A stretch of DNA of 64,000 nucleotides from Fasciola hepatica (GCA_948099385.1 CANUEZ040000028.1:4503501-4567500); one strand, 5' to 3'. Positions 1 to 10,311 are shown, counted from the stretch's first letter. Notes: generated by a model from the letters alone, not told the origin. A program made the numbers and translations.

Positions 1-241
1 AAACAATGAACCAATCTGCCGAATAATCCAGATCTTCATGTGTATAACTTTTCTCGTTTGTTTTTGGATAAACCAACATTGGAAACTTTATCACTAGGAC
101 TGAATTTCTATTGTCCTACTTCTAAGAATTATTAGTTAGACGTGGAGGTGCAGTTTTTGAAAACTTACATACTCAAACCTACTCCTTGACAGCGACATCA
201 CAGCAAGCGGTGTTGATTTCAAAACTGCCCTAGTTGACTGC

Positions 242-1168
242 TTGTATCAATCTCGTCGAACCCAAAGGAACAGCAGAAGTATTCCCAATAACCGACGCAG
301 AGAAGCACTCATAAAGTTAAGGAGTCACAATGATATCGTCATCTCGAAACCAGAAAAAGGATCTGAAGTTTTCTTTATGGACCGTACAGATTATATCGCT
401 AAGATGAATGGTATATCAAAAGATCAGAGAAAGTTCAAGAAACCAGGAGGAGAAGAGGAAAAAACTAGATTAGTAGAAGTGCAACTAACCAAACCCCTTA
501 AGTCACAAAAAGCGCTCAATGTTATCTCCCATACAATCCTAGAACAGCTAAGATCAACTGGCACCACTATTCCTCGACTTTACGGGTTACCAAAGGTTCA
601 CAAATTAGGAATACCATGGGGACCGGTACTCGACATGAGTGCATCCCTGTATCATTCAGTTGCCCGATGGCTTGTAGATGTACTTGAACCGGTTCGCCGA
701 AAGATTGTCCACTACAGCTCAAGAGACATCTTTCAATTCATAGAACTGGTCAGCGAGCGACATGCTGGAAAACTAACGATCGCCTCTTTGGATGTGACAT
801 CTTTGTTTACCAAAGTGCTGCTTCTGGAAGTGATCAATTATTTGTGCGATTTCATCGTAGGAAACGAAGTCAATATCAGTACTCCAGTAACCAATCTACA
901 GGAACTACTGTTACGATGCACTTTCAACGTCCAGTTTGCCTTCAACGGAGAATTATATAGTCAGACAGACGGTGTAGCTATAGGATCACTTCTAGGCCCC
1001 TTACTTGCTGATATATTCATGGCTAAGCTAGGAAACGGGAAACTTAGCGATACGATAGAGATTCTACCCATCTACTTTCAATACGTAGCTGATATTTTTG
1101 TCCTAAATGACAGTCATACACGGATGGAGTGGAGGAGTTCAACTGGGCACATAATGCGGTTGACTTAA
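242..1168 (+). pseudogene. Reverse transcriptase domain of a Penelope-like element (broken)
   Basis: About 308 codons hold the palm and fingers of a Penelope-like RT. DIVISKPEKGS lies near residue 32, LYGLPKVHK near 113, ASLDVTSLFT near 181 (the first catalytic Asp is in this motif) and GVAIGSLLGPLLADIF near 245. The YxDD catalytic box is read as YVADIF near residue 281, so the first of the two conserved aspartates is alanine. The frame is lost around 1130-1168, where a +/-1 shift moves the homology to the next ORF. No start codon can be trusted because the homology continues upstream in another frame. The copy should be catalytically dead. Confidence 0.85.
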
Positions 1169-1362
1169 CGTCGGAAACAGAAGGAAGGAACACTCTCCAC
1201 ATTCTGGATTCACTTCTTTTAATAGGTGGTGATAGCCAACAGCTCCGTCCCGTTTATCGCAAACACACGTGGACAGGCCAGTACACCAATTTTCCCGGCT
1301 CTGTACCTATCGGACGTAAACGTAATCCTATTTGTTCCCTTGTAGCCCCCGTTTGCAAATGA
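1129..1362 (+). pseudogene. Penelope-like RT, post-catalytic region after a frameshift
   Basis: This is the continuation of the RT in another frame. EEFNWAHNAVDLTSETEG and LHILDSLLL are followed by VYRKHTWTGQYTNFPGSVPI, matching the conserved region after the catalytic box in Penelope-like polymerases, which commonly reads VYRKPTWTGQY. The ORF overlaps the end of the preceding one and stops at 1360-1362. Weak homology continues to about 1500 (LLDYGYHERFIQNNI, 1411-1455) in a further frame. Confidence 0.8.
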
Positions 1363-1641
1363 TTTGTTTGGATGAGACGGTCAGTGAAGAATGAGACATT
1401 TTGAAGCAAAAGCTTTTGGATTACGGATACCACGAGCGCTTCATTCAAAATAACATAGCAGTAAGAACGACGACGAGACAAGCGCTAGTAGCCGTTATTA
1501 AGAAAGATTTACACATTCAGCTCCCTTTCGAAGGAGATGACAAAAGCTAGTTACCAACAGGATGCTTGAAAAAGGCGATTGCTTGCACCTTTCTCGCTGC
1601 CACACTAAAATTTACCTGTTCTCACCTCATCCATGCCAACC

Positions 1642-2043
1642 TATTCGTTTGTTTGCTCATGTTCGGCAAGGTATATAGGTAGAAAGACACGATAACTATC
1701 ACAAAGGATCAAACAGCACAAACCAACTTGGCTGTCCACAGGAAACAGAAAATTCATCACCAGTGCAATTGTGGCGCAACTTGCGGACACTGGATATCAC
1801 ATAAACGACGACGCGTTCAAAATAGTCTACAAAGTCCCTATTAAAGCGAGGAAAGTCGCTCGAAAAAACATCTGGCAAAGGCAGAGACTGTGTGGATCAG
1901 ATTATTCAATCCATCGCTTTATTCCCAGAAACGTTTCGTCAAGGCACTCAAACTACTCTATCCGCGATCCGAAACCAACCCTGAAGCTCAGTGTGACCCA
2001 CATGTTGGCCCTTTGGTTAAAACCGGAAGTGGATAATTCCTGA
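1642..2043 (+). pseudogene. GIY-YIG-like endonuclease remnant and C-terminus of the Penelope-like element
   Basis: At 1642-1692 the frame reads YSFVCSCSARYIGRKTR and then a stop. It matches the flatworm version of the Penelope-like GIY-YIG nuclease, in which CSCGASYIGRTTR is usual. The same frame resumes to 2043 with HKPTWL, AQLADTGYHINDDAFKIVYKVP and a basic tail, the usual C-terminus (a variant of VDTGHxID...FKVIY). An internal TAA after KTR shows decay. In autonomous members this nuclease makes the target nick; here it is inactive. Confidence 0.72.
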
Positions 2044-2349
2044 AACACATGTTCATTTTTTCACTGGTCCCTTTCCCAATCACGAAACAACAACATTCCC
2101 CCTCCTATCTTTCCTAACTACGCAACACCAACTTTGATGACTATCCAATCACACCTTAGCACACAGACATTGTTCATAATTTAGGCATTTCTAACCTAAA
2201 AATATGACTGTATTAGTCACGAGGATGATATTACCGAAAACGAGCTTGTTTGCTCTTCGTGTTTTCTATATATAATGAAATGGGATTATTCAGAAGGAAA
2301 ATACTTGGGTTGGTAATGGTTTAAACAGGATAACGTTTCATGCTCCGAT
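2044..2349. other. Non-coding spacer between the retroelement and module M1
   Basis: The stretch holds no ORF or splice-bounded exon that I can support. It may include the 3' untranslated part of the Penelope-like element. Confidence 0.5.
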
Positions 2350-3779
2350 TCACGACAGGTTTGCATGTAACTATCGTCTGATAGCGCAGATTTAAGAATT
2401 TTCGTAAGAATATATCTGTGCCAAAGACAGTAGTCAAGGAGCTTCATACGCTTTTGCCATTGGAGTCAGAGGTGCGTTGTGCATCGTGATAGTGCATAAA
2501 ATAAAGAATTCGTTCATCAGCTACATGGTGGACCCTACGCCGATAAGACTGTGAAAAATCCCGAGGAATACAGCCAGACGACATGTTTAGTGCCATGTAT
2601 GAACACTGTGTTCTGAATAACATTTGGGTCAGTTCAATGTAAGATAATAGTGTTCCATTTTCCTTCAGGTGCTCATATTCCGTCATAGTTGTGGCCCGCT
2701 GGTATTAGCATGAATATGGTTTTGCCTGAATTTTGAGCACGGCCATTCATCACATACAAGTAGATCACAGGCGCAATTGTTATGAAAAGCCACCACAAGT
2801 TTCTTGTTATTGTACATATAAAATTGCATGGTTCAGCTGTAATACCTTCGTGTAAGAGCACAAAATGTGCTCATTGGGCAACCGTGAGCATCAAATTGGA
2901 CATTATCTGTAACCGTATCAATGGATATTTGATCAAATTCAACTTCCATGGCTCAGACCAGTATCAGTGGAACACGTTTCACCGAATGAAGTTGATTCAC
3001 AGAATGTATTATTGGCACGAGGAGCCTGAATCACATAACATCGAAAATCCACGTGCAATTTTCACATCGAATAGTCGAATTCCAGCTCAAAGCTTTCAAA
3101 TTTTCTGTGTCAGATGCAAGCAATTTAGTTCAGTTGTATTTCAGTGGCGGAAAAGTCTGTTCTTACTGAAACATAAAAGTCAAATACATATTTCGCTATC
3201 ATCCATCGTTCAAACTCAATGTGACAATAGCAACTGATTTTCTGACCGTAATTCACTTTGGTGAATGGTTTTCCAGAAATTGATATCCTGACATAATCTG
3301 CATATTACCACTGATATTTTGGTATCTGTCACAGTGATTGTCATCATAACCTTCATCTCACTCTGAAAGCTACCTCTCAGTCAAGTAATCTCACAAATCG
3401 TTTGTTTCGTTGTTCGAAATCCGATCCAAACGTCCCCAGTGGTTAGACTCGTAATCGCATCCTTTATTATTTACAGATATCCAATAATGATTGCATGATC
3501 TTTCCGTTGCGATTGACCACTCGGAAAACCGAATCAGTGCTGCTTGTTTGTAGCCCGAGTACTAATCACAGACAAATAGTTTTGGGAAAATCAAAAGTGT
3601 CTATCAAACGTTGTTTCAATGCTGTGGAACTGATAGTATTTTCTATTGATTTGACAGTTAATAATAAGGGGCATTAACTATTGGTTTTTCGAAAGAGAAA
3701 AGGCTGACATTGACAAACAACACCTATCGCAGAAATTTTACGACATCCGTGCACGTGTTTCTAATGTCATCCAATCCAG

Positions 3780-3794
3780 CACGTCAATCAATAT
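3780..3794 (+). CDS. Micro-exon E1, 15 bp (head module)
   Basis: The exon CACGTCAATCAATAT lies between the acceptor ...CCAATCCAG and the donor GTGAGT. In phase 1 it encodes R-Q-S-I plus two split codons. The same position in M3 and M4 (43298 and 63751) also holds a 15-bp exon after AATCCAG and before GTAAGTTTT, and the flanking intron is recognisably related. In M2 (46897) the exon is 30 bp. It fits the symmetric micro-exon pattern known from schistosome MEGs. There is no transcript proof. Confidence 0.5.
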
Positions 3795-4362
3795 GTGAGT
3801 TTTGAAATTCCTATTTTCTCGGGTAACATCAACACCCATGAAAGTAGACTTCACTGAGTAATTTGACAAGATATCATCTACGCTTGTTTGCGCTCACTTG
3901 GGTCACATTATTGCACATCATTCGATGACACGAATCAAAATTGTTGGGAGAAAACCACTGCCTGGAAAACGGGTGTCACTCCGGTAAGTCGTTTGCGTTA
4001 GGCAGGAGGTGAAACACTTAAAGAAACAAAAACAAGTAGTTGAAGCAGGACTGACGGAATATGAGGTTGTGTGTGTGTGTGTATGTGCTTCAGGGGACTT
4101 TCGGTCCCGTACACACTTGAATCAGATTTCACATTATATTCATTGTTTATTTCTCTGGATAGAATACAAATACTCAAACAGCCAATCAAATAGGCCAAGC
4201 GAATTACCACCTGCTTTTGGAAGTGATCGTGTGAATTGCGTGCGCATTGTTATTGTTCATTCGAATGCACAAAATATGATCGTATTCGACCACTTTCAGA
4301 TCACCCATTCATGAATTTGTTCCGTCTGTCCTTTTCACGAAAATTCTTGAATATAATTTCAG

Positions 4363-4377
4363 ATAGCGGTGATTATA
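4363..4377 (+). CDS. Micro-exon F1, 15 bp
   Basis: ATAGCGGTGATTATA sits between ...ATATAATTTCAG and GTGAGTG. In phase 1 it gives S-G-D-Y. An identical exon with identical splice sites occurs in M2 (47502-47516), and a different 15-bp exon occupies the corresponding place in M3 (44085-44099). The acceptor follows a pyrimidine-rich tract, and length and phase are symmetric. Confidence 0.58.
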
Positions 4378-4652
4378 GTGAGTGAATTTTACTCCCTACT
4401 TTGTTGTGCACTTGTTTTATAGCCGCACTGAATATTGTTGTTGCATTGGAATTTTATATTTCTCGCATCGTGAAAGCCGTGATCCTGAACAACATTCGGC
4501 AGCTTCATTGAAAATGTGTTGCACTTGTGTAATGTTTCAATTAGCTCGAATACAGTCCACCGATAATTTATTCAGATATTCAGTATAACGTGGCCAGTTT
4601 CATACCGTGATTCAACGGTATTACTAGTGTAATGGATGTGACATGTTATCAG

Positions 4653-4679
4653 TTCATCAGGATTTGAAAAGAGATACAG
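4653..4679 (+). CDS. Micro-exon G1, 27 bp
   Basis: It is bounded by ...ATGTTATCAG and CAG|GTAACT. In phase 1 it encodes H-Q-D-L-K-R-D-T with no stop. The M2 copy (47792-47818) differs by one base, AAA to AAG, which is synonymous. The acceptor has a weak pyrimidine tract, so this is less certain than its neighbours. Confidence 0.42.
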
Positions 4680-4797
4680 GTAACTAGATATTTACTGTAA
4701 ATCCAGTAAATCATGAGATGCAACTGGAGTACTTAGCCTAATTCGCATACGAGTATGTTTCCTAGTAGCATTGAAATCACTTCTTATTAATTCAAAG

Positions 4798-4815
4798 GTG
4801 CCATCGATGAAGCGG
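4798..4815 (+). CDS. Micro-exon H1, 18 bp
   Basis: GTGCCATCGATGAAGCGG lies between ...TAATTCAAAG and GTGAGTC. In phase 1 it encodes A-I-D-E-A, an acidic peptide, with glycine codons likely at both junctions (G+GT and G+GN). It is identical in M2 at 47937-47954 with the same splice sites. The acceptor AAAG is not ideal. Confidence 0.5.
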
Positions 4816-5657
4816 GTGAGTCAATCACTGTTTGATGATTTTCTTTCCTGTCTTTGCACAAACGAATCCGTATAGACAGTGAGGGAGAGGAATCGGAATA
4901 TGCACCTTGTACGATAGGCGGATGAAAGAATAAAAGATCTCTCAATCGCCCCTCAATCGATTCGCGTTCATGTTTTGTGGGATTTGCTAACATCTTGCTA
5001 AATTATTCATATCATACTGGGAAAGTAGAAACCGGGTAATTCATCCATATGATGTTCACTATTCAAATGTATGCTCATTGAGTCCAGGCTTATATTTCTC
5101 TCTACTAAATGATTTTGTTGAATGAGTATGTTGCCAACTTGCATTGCGAATTATTGTGTGGTAGTAGTGGTCCCACTGGTTTACCAAACAACTTGGGTGG
5201 CCTTTATTGCACCCATTTCGGTAGGCGATACATCTTGACCGACTGTATCCCTAACCTGAAGTAAAGTTGGTCCACGTTAGTGATTGATTTCGCGCACCCG
5301 AACACAGGTCAAATTTCCAGTCCACGCATAACTGATGGCATGCTCGTTTAACGACAATCACTTAAATAGTTAACTTTTATGTGATACAGTCGTGCAGTTC
5401 GGATCCGTTACTGTTATTCGATTGTCAGCAGGAGCAATGGTTCCGTCATCGTTTGAACGTTGTCCTGGAAATATAACACTTGTGACTCTTGTCGTTAAGC
5501 TGACGTAGTGTATTTGTTGACGGAATATTATTATCACATATGCATGCATGAGGATTCATTGAGTTACAAGTTATATTTATCAAACCATATTTCGTGTAAA
5601 TGTCTGAGAAGTACGGGTATGTGAATATGCTCTTACCACAATCGGTTCACTTCGTAG

Positions 5658-5672
5658 ATGAGAACATATACA
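5658..5672 (+). CDS. Micro-exon I1, 15 bp
   Basis: ATGAGAACATATACA is preceded by ...GGTTCACTTCGTAG and followed by the strong donor GTAAGT. In phase 1 it gives E-N-I-Y. The duplicate in M2 (48798-48812) has the same 15 bases and acceptor, but its donor reads ATAAGT. The exon is therefore splice-competent only here. The candidate terminal exon starts only 47 bp downstream, an unusually short intron, so the two may be alternatives or be used in different transcripts. Confidence 0.52.
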
Positions 5673-5719
5673 GTAAGTGATTCACCTGACATTTTAAAAT
5701 TGGAATCCATCCTTGACAG

Positions 5720-5952
5720 AGAGCATTAGGGCTTCTATCATGATCTTCGACTTTTTCAAGAAGTTGCAAACACAAGTGGAAAATATCAATGAATTTCATT
5801 CATACACATGTTCGTTCAATAAGTGTGATGCGGAAAGCGAACTGTTTCCTTGTATCATGAAATGTGCAATGACTGTGAGCTTCATGTGCCACAGTAGCAA
5901 ACAGTTCATCATAGTAATCTTACTGATATGTGAAAACCTATTTGTACCCTAA
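5720..5952 (+). CDS. Candidate terminal coding exon with cysteine-rich middle
   Basis: The exon opens after ...CATCCTTGACAG in phase 1, like all the micro-exons around it, and is open for 77 codons to TAA at 5950-5952. The peptide has an amphipathic start (FDFFKKLQTQ), then cysteines in the pattern YTCSFNKC and FPCIMKC followed by FMCH. The end is hydrophobic (FIIVILLICENLFV). An AATAAA lies 85 bp past the stop. The length is identical in M2 (48859-49091). The function is not recognised. Against it: the acceptor tract is weak, and of five differences between copies three change residues within the exon and only one is clearly silent, so selection to keep the protein is not shown. Confidence 0.4.
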
Positions 5953-6036
5953 GTAAATGGGCACCATCTGGTGATACCCTGTGATATAGCTGTTTCTTTT
6001 CAAAGCTGTATTGATTATTTTGTGGAATATACACGG

Positions 6037-6042
6037 AATAAA
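6037..6042 (+). terminator. AATAAA polyadenylation signal candidate
   Basis: A canonical AATAAA lies 85 bp after the stop of the candidate terminal exon and 22 bp before the next micro-exon acceptor. It would allow an early 3' end in the middle of the micro-exon series. It is conserved in M2 (49176-49181), where the surrounding DNA is nearly identical anyway. Confidence 0.35.
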
Positions 6043-6063
6043 ATCCTCTTTTGACTTGAACAG

Positions 6064-6084
6064 GTGAACCCAGTGATAGTGATG
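6064..6084 (+). CDS. Micro-exon J1, 21 bp
   Basis: It is bounded by ...TTTTGACTTGAACAG and GTGAGTT. In phase 1 it encodes E-P-S-D-S-D, strongly acidic. The M2 copy at 49203-49223 is identical. Splice signals on both sides are good. Confidence 0.58.
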
Positions 6085-6595
6085 GTGAGTTCAATCAAAT
6101 GCTCAAATAGTTAGCGAAATGTTCGCAATCTGACTTTTTTAATCTTAACCACGTTACCAGAACCGTCACGAAGCAAGAAATATTTGATCTTTCTGTATGT
6201 TTAGTTGGCCTGATCTTCTTCATTTTTATGATCCGTTCGTGAGAAGCACGCGTACGACCAACACAATAGTTGTGTGATTTGGCTGTGACATCCCCATATA
6301 CACAATACCATAGATTATACTCTTCTAAACCTCCTTACATCACCGTGGAAAACAAGCAATACGATGGTCTGCACCAATATTTGGGAGTCTTGGCCACTTC
6401 TCAAAGAAGGTTTGGCCTATTCATGATCAGAGTCTCATTTATTTGATATAAGTCCCTACAGTCACTTTGATTCGATTTTCACTTGATGCGGTCATCCGTT
6501 TAAATTTAGATTATCAACAGATCGTTTTATTCATGTGATTTCACTATCACCTCTGTGAACCTAATCATTTATCTGGTGAATATTGTATGTTGCAG

Positions 6596-6625
6596 GTGGT
6601 ATGAGCTCGCCTGAAATATTTCCAG
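6596..6625 (+). CDS. Micro-exon K1, 30 bp
   Basis: It lies between ...TTGTATGTTGCAG and GTATGTTATCC. In phase 1 it encodes G-M-S-S-P-E-I-F-P. The homologous exon in M2 (49773-49802) sits in clearly diverged DNA, yet it keeps the acceptor, the donor, the 30-bp length and an open phase-1 frame (D-E-S-S-P-R-I-T-P). This is some of the best evidence in the window that these short segments are real exons. Confidence 0.65.
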
Positions 6626-6670
6626 GTATGTTATCCCCAACCGAAGTCTCCAAAAGTTTGTCCGATGTAA

Positions 6671-7160
6671 CTGCAACTGATGAGGCCCATCAAAAATCAA
6701 GGGGAATAATAAATTTTTCTTTTTAATTGACGAAGAATAATACTACTTATTCAGCCAGTGCCGACAATTTCAAAGACATTGTACCAATACGATGAACCTA
6801 TATTCGACAGGAATTTATGTTACTGCACAAATACACATTTCGAAAGATCGATTCGACACATGAACTCAGAGTTCATATACGATATAAAAAGGATGACGGG
6901 AAATTCAGTATACACAATAGCTTACCGATGTCCATTTTAACGTGCACTTCGATTTTGCCCTGGAATCTTAGAAAAGAATGAACCGAAAAGGCGAATGTAC
7001 AAAATGAAACGTCGAACGTTTAGCAATTAGGAAATCAATCACTCATGAAAAAAATCGTATAAACAATCAATCACTACGATGGATTAAAGAAAAGTTGAGG
7101 GATACATACACCACAATGAAACTCCGTCGAGCATCCTGAAGAGAAAATTTCAATTAATAA
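6671..7160. other. Single-copy spacer before the array
   Basis: The spacer is AT-rich. I find no exon with both splice sites. It does not resemble the last 180 bp of the array unit, so the array starts inside a unit, just after the place where exon C would lie. Confidence 0.5.
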
Positions 7161-7747
7161 AATGATTCTATTCCCACCACGTTGATCAGAAAATCGCTAG
7201 TGAAAGTGTCCTTGGGTTCTCAAACTATTCTATGTGCAACACATTATGTATCTAACAACAATGGTCAGATCAGAAGATGCAATTCGTGAAAGGTCTCGAT
7301 TCAACACTTTGCATCGCGTACGTCACTCATCTGGTCACTCGTTGAGGTAAAATGGGTTAACAAGTACCAACCATTCTGTCAAGCTGTATCAGATCAAATT
7401 AACTGATTCCCGACATCAAATCGAACAAGCCCGACTAGTTTTTCTCATTTATTCAATAATTTGAGTACAAAAAGCACAAAAATCATCCGTTCAATATGTT
7501 CATGAGGTCTCATCTTACACAGGATAGACATGCTTCACTAGATCAGCAAACCGTGAATGTCCAGCCGACCATAGTGCCTCCATCTACAACAAAACCTCAA
7601 ATGTGTCCGAATAAATCCGAATTTCCATACTAATATTGAAGAATTTCACTAAGTCATTCTGCAAGACGCTCGGTCATAGTGTCTTCTAACTTCCGTGTGA
7701 AAATTATAAATTCTAATTACGATTTCTTCGTTAAATTATTATCTCAG

Positions 7748-7762
7748 GTGGTACTTATGGAG
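7748..7762 (+). CDS. Micro-exon A of unit 1, 15 bp
   Basis: GTGGTACTTATGGAG lies between TTATTATCTCAG and GTAAGC. In phase 1 it gives G-T-Y-G; the usual preceding base G or A makes the first codon Gly or Ser. It is identical in all ten units. A diverged copy with the same length, phase and splice sites lies at 60333-60347 (G-A-Y-G). The pyrimidine-rich acceptor and consensus donor make this one of the strongest calls. Confidence 0.66.
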
Positions 7763-8918
7763 GTAAGCTGCAAACGAAATTACTTACCATAAACATCTCG
7801 TTTTCAACCAACAAGAATCACACAAAATAACTCAGCTAATATCCAATTAAGTTGGCCGAAATAAGTTATCCATGAATGAAATCACTTCCCAATATCCACA
7901 TTAGGGTGAATCAAAACGAATGCTAGTTCGACTCTATCGAATCTTCGCATGCAATGCCCATCTGTTTTAGAGAGGAACAGTGAATTATATTCCGTTTGAA
8001 ACAGGCGTTGCGTGTCGATTCGTTAGTGATTTCTTCCAGCTCCGTTCAACTTGTCGGCAGAATTTCGCAATATGACTGTGGAGAGAAACAGAAGAGGCAC
8101 ACACGACACCTGCCAACACACTCCGCTGTTACATTGTGTTCACAATTTTCAATGTAGTCAACGGTATTCACTTCATGTAGCTGTTCCCCTTTTCCACAAC
8201 CACGGGTAAACATCTTTCCAGATTTGTTTCTCACCAGTGTTCGACTGCCGGCATAGATGACATTGAGTTGGCTCGTCGACGATTTAACTGCACACGAGAT
8301 CAGATAATCAAGCAGATAACAGAATACCTGATAGTTGAGATGATTGTATCACTTAGCAAATCCACGATATTCATGAAACCCGACCTGTTCGTAAGAGACA
8401 CACAGTGCTCTTTCTGATTCTCATCGATTTTCACACAATTGAATTCGTGCTAATGTTTTGCGTGGGTAATCGGCTAGTCCGTGTTGTAGAAGTAGCACGA
8501 TCAAATTCTGTTCGATACATTTTTGCACGTTCGCAATAGAACCATCTGAAACCGGTCGAAATGTATTCATACAAATTGATTCTCCACGTTTAAGCAACTG
8601 TTTCACAGAACGAACTCTACTTCACGGCTAGATTGAACCACACACCACAAACAAACCCCCACTTGTGTTTATGGCAGTACGGTGAACCAGAGAATTTCAT
8701 CTCCATTCTTTCTTCCCATATGACCAACACACGAATGTGATGGCATGCCGTGACTGTAGTGACATTTACGACGATCAATCACGCATAAGTAAAATATCAT
8801 AAATGACCATTCACAACAATGCATCACCGTCGAAGACACAATCGAGTGATGTATACCCTCCAACAAAACTAGTGTAGGTTACGCGACGTAAACACATCCG
8901 TGCTCTGTGCGTGTGTCT

Positions 8919-8968
<50 letters not shown>

Positions 8969-8985
8969 GGAACGAGTTTACTCAG

Positions 8986-8997
8986 CGTTGGTGGACA
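8986..8997 (+). CDS. Possible micro-exon M of unit 1, 12 bp
   Basis: CGTTGGTGGACA lies between GAGTTTACTCAG and GTAAAA, just after the TG microsatellite. In phase 1 it encodes L-V-D. The related region at 60.86 kb has a better acceptor and donor (TATTTACAG and GTAAGT) around nine bases. The donor here is weak, so this is a candidate only. Confidence 0.28.
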
Positions 8998-9895
8998 GTA
9001 AAAATCGCGTTAGCAGTCAGCACTGGTCCGGCATTAATAACAAGGCTTAACACAGCGGAATCTTGGGTGACAGGATAGCCGATCGGTGGAGTGGATCGAT
9101 AGATGTGAGATTAATCTTGTCAGCATTGTTTATGCCTCAGGGCGTGCTCGCCCACACTAGTCGAACCAATGCGCTGTGTGCAACGAGTGAGCAAATAGGA
9201 CAACAACCTAGATGTTCTTTGGTTTTCGCAAATAAAACCATATGATTCTGAGGCAGAGCTGAGTTCTCGCTAGAGCTGGTGGGACAGAAGGAAACGCTGT
9301 GTGAATCGTATGGCTTTGGATTGAAAAGACTAGCAATGCGCAGTCAAGTAATGGTCCAATGTCACCTGAGAGAAACACCGGTGTTCTTCAAAATGTAACT
9401 CCTCGTGTGAAATCATCACGCGACAGTTTCGAGATTTAAGTTACATACCCGTATACTCGAGATTATTTTATTGCAGAACACTAATGATGGAACTGACTTA
9501 GAGTAGACAATTATTCACATTGATGAAGCAATCACTCTCTGGATATTTCCCAAATGGCTGAAATCAGGAACATTTCTCGAACATCTGTTTACGTCACGTT
9601 TATTTCCCACTGAATCTATTTTGTATCTGATATCTGTTTATATTCCCCACAATTCCGAAACAGCATGGAAGAAAATGACAAATTATAAATCTGATTTATA
9701 ATTTATAAAAAAATTTCAACAATAAAGAAAATACGTTTATGCAATCCAGCTAGATTCCAATGATGAAGGGGAAATCATGAGAGAAAGGAGGACAGGAGCA
9801 TGCTCTGCTCTTATCCCGATAGTGGACAATAAACCATACATGCTCCTCTCTCTCACTCTCTCTATCTCTGAGCCTAATCAATATACGTATACTAG

Positions 9896-9922
9896 TCAAA
9901 AGTACCACTTCTGTTATATTGG
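9896..9922 (+). CDS. Micro-exon D of unit 1, 27 bp
   Basis: It is bounded by a branch-point-like CCTAATC, then TACGTATACTAG, and by the donor TGG|GTAAGC. In phase 1 it encodes K-S-T-T-S-V-I-L. A CT microsatellite of variable length lies about 30-55 bp upstream and may serve as a pyrimidine tract. It is the same in all units except 5 and 6, where AGT became AAT (Ser to Asn). Confidence 0.52.
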
Positions 9923-10290
9923 GTAAGCAATGACGACAAAGAAAATCACGGTGGTAACATTCCATGTAATCGTGACATGCGTTCTATCAACCTGAAATGT
10001 CCCGTTGCACAACAAGACCATACCTAATTGATCTGATGTCCGTATCACACGATTTTGACCGCATTGGGAATGTGGGATCATTAGTATAAATTTAGCACAA
10101 TTTAGTAGAAAAAAGTCCAGTAAAACACTCACTCAAACAGCGGATTACATCAAAGTTGCGCCAATCCACTCATCTTATTGAGACCTATTGCATGTTTGTA
10201 TAGATGAATCACATATGAAACAATATGCGACTCACGACATTTCACATTTCACGTAACTGATTTGACCAATGTTACATTCCTCTGTTGCAG

Positions 10291-10311
10291 TCCTCGGACA
10301 AAATGCGGGCC
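10291..10311 (+). CDS. Micro-exon B of unit 1, 21 bp
   Basis: The acceptor ...ATTCCTCTGTTGCAG is excellent and the donor is GTACGT. In phase 1 it encodes L-G-Q-N-A-G. It is identical in all ten units, while introns around it vary (for example TGTTACATT or TGTCACATT just upstream). Confidence 0.64.

Larger units (their letters stand above)
31..2043 (+). mobile_element. Degenerate Penelope-like retroelement, 5' truncated
   Basis: The element reads in order as an N-terminal remnant (about 40-135, containing LGLNF, a typical Penelope-like motif), a reverse transcriptase core, a post-RT region and a GIY-YIG-like endonuclease with its C-terminal tail. Frameshifts and stop codons separate these blocks, for example a TAG near 133. 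One strand and one domain order run throughout, so this is a single dead insertion rather than several ORFs. The family assignment rests on DIVISKPEKGS, GLPKVHK, SLDVTSLFT and the SARYIG motif. It has no visible link to the micro-exon modules beyond being their left neighbour. Confidence 0.88.
2350..6670 (+). repeat. Module M1: first copy of a 4.3-kb segmental duplication carrying micro-exons
   Basis: The segment is collinear with about 45550-49845 (module M2). The match starts near GATAGCGCAGAT (copy 2 AATAGTGCAGAT) and ends shortly after the 30-bp exon at 6596. The outer parts (2350-4090 and 6235-6670) are clearly diverged with many indels. The inner 4090-6235 is nearly identical to 47230-49375. 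The region holds seven micro-exons and a candidate terminal exon. At 2350-3779 I see no gene, only diverged duplicate DNA whose short ORFs are not preserved between copies. Confidence 0.85.

Noticed and set aside
3951..3983. 33-bp segment between TTGTTGGGAG and GTAAGTC
   Set aside because: It is open in phase 1 with a good donor, but the acceptor is purine-rich and neither splice site is kept in M2 or M3.
4382..4588. 68-codon ORF present in both M1 and M2
   Set aside because: It begins directly behind the donor of exon F, inside an intron. Conservation only reflects the near-identical core.
6672..6695. CTGATGAGGCCCATC, resembling the start of a hammerhead ribozyme
   Set aside because: The second core strand GAAA with a closing stem is not present at the right place.
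7522..7551. 30-bp segment between ACACAG and GTGAAT in the array
   Set aside because: It opens with TAG in phase 1 and the donor is poor, although the length is symmetric.
8357..8390. 34-bp segment between CACTTAG and GTTC|GTAAGA in the array
   Set aside because: The splice signals look fair, but the length is not a multiple of three and phase 1 contains TGA. It does not fit the pattern.
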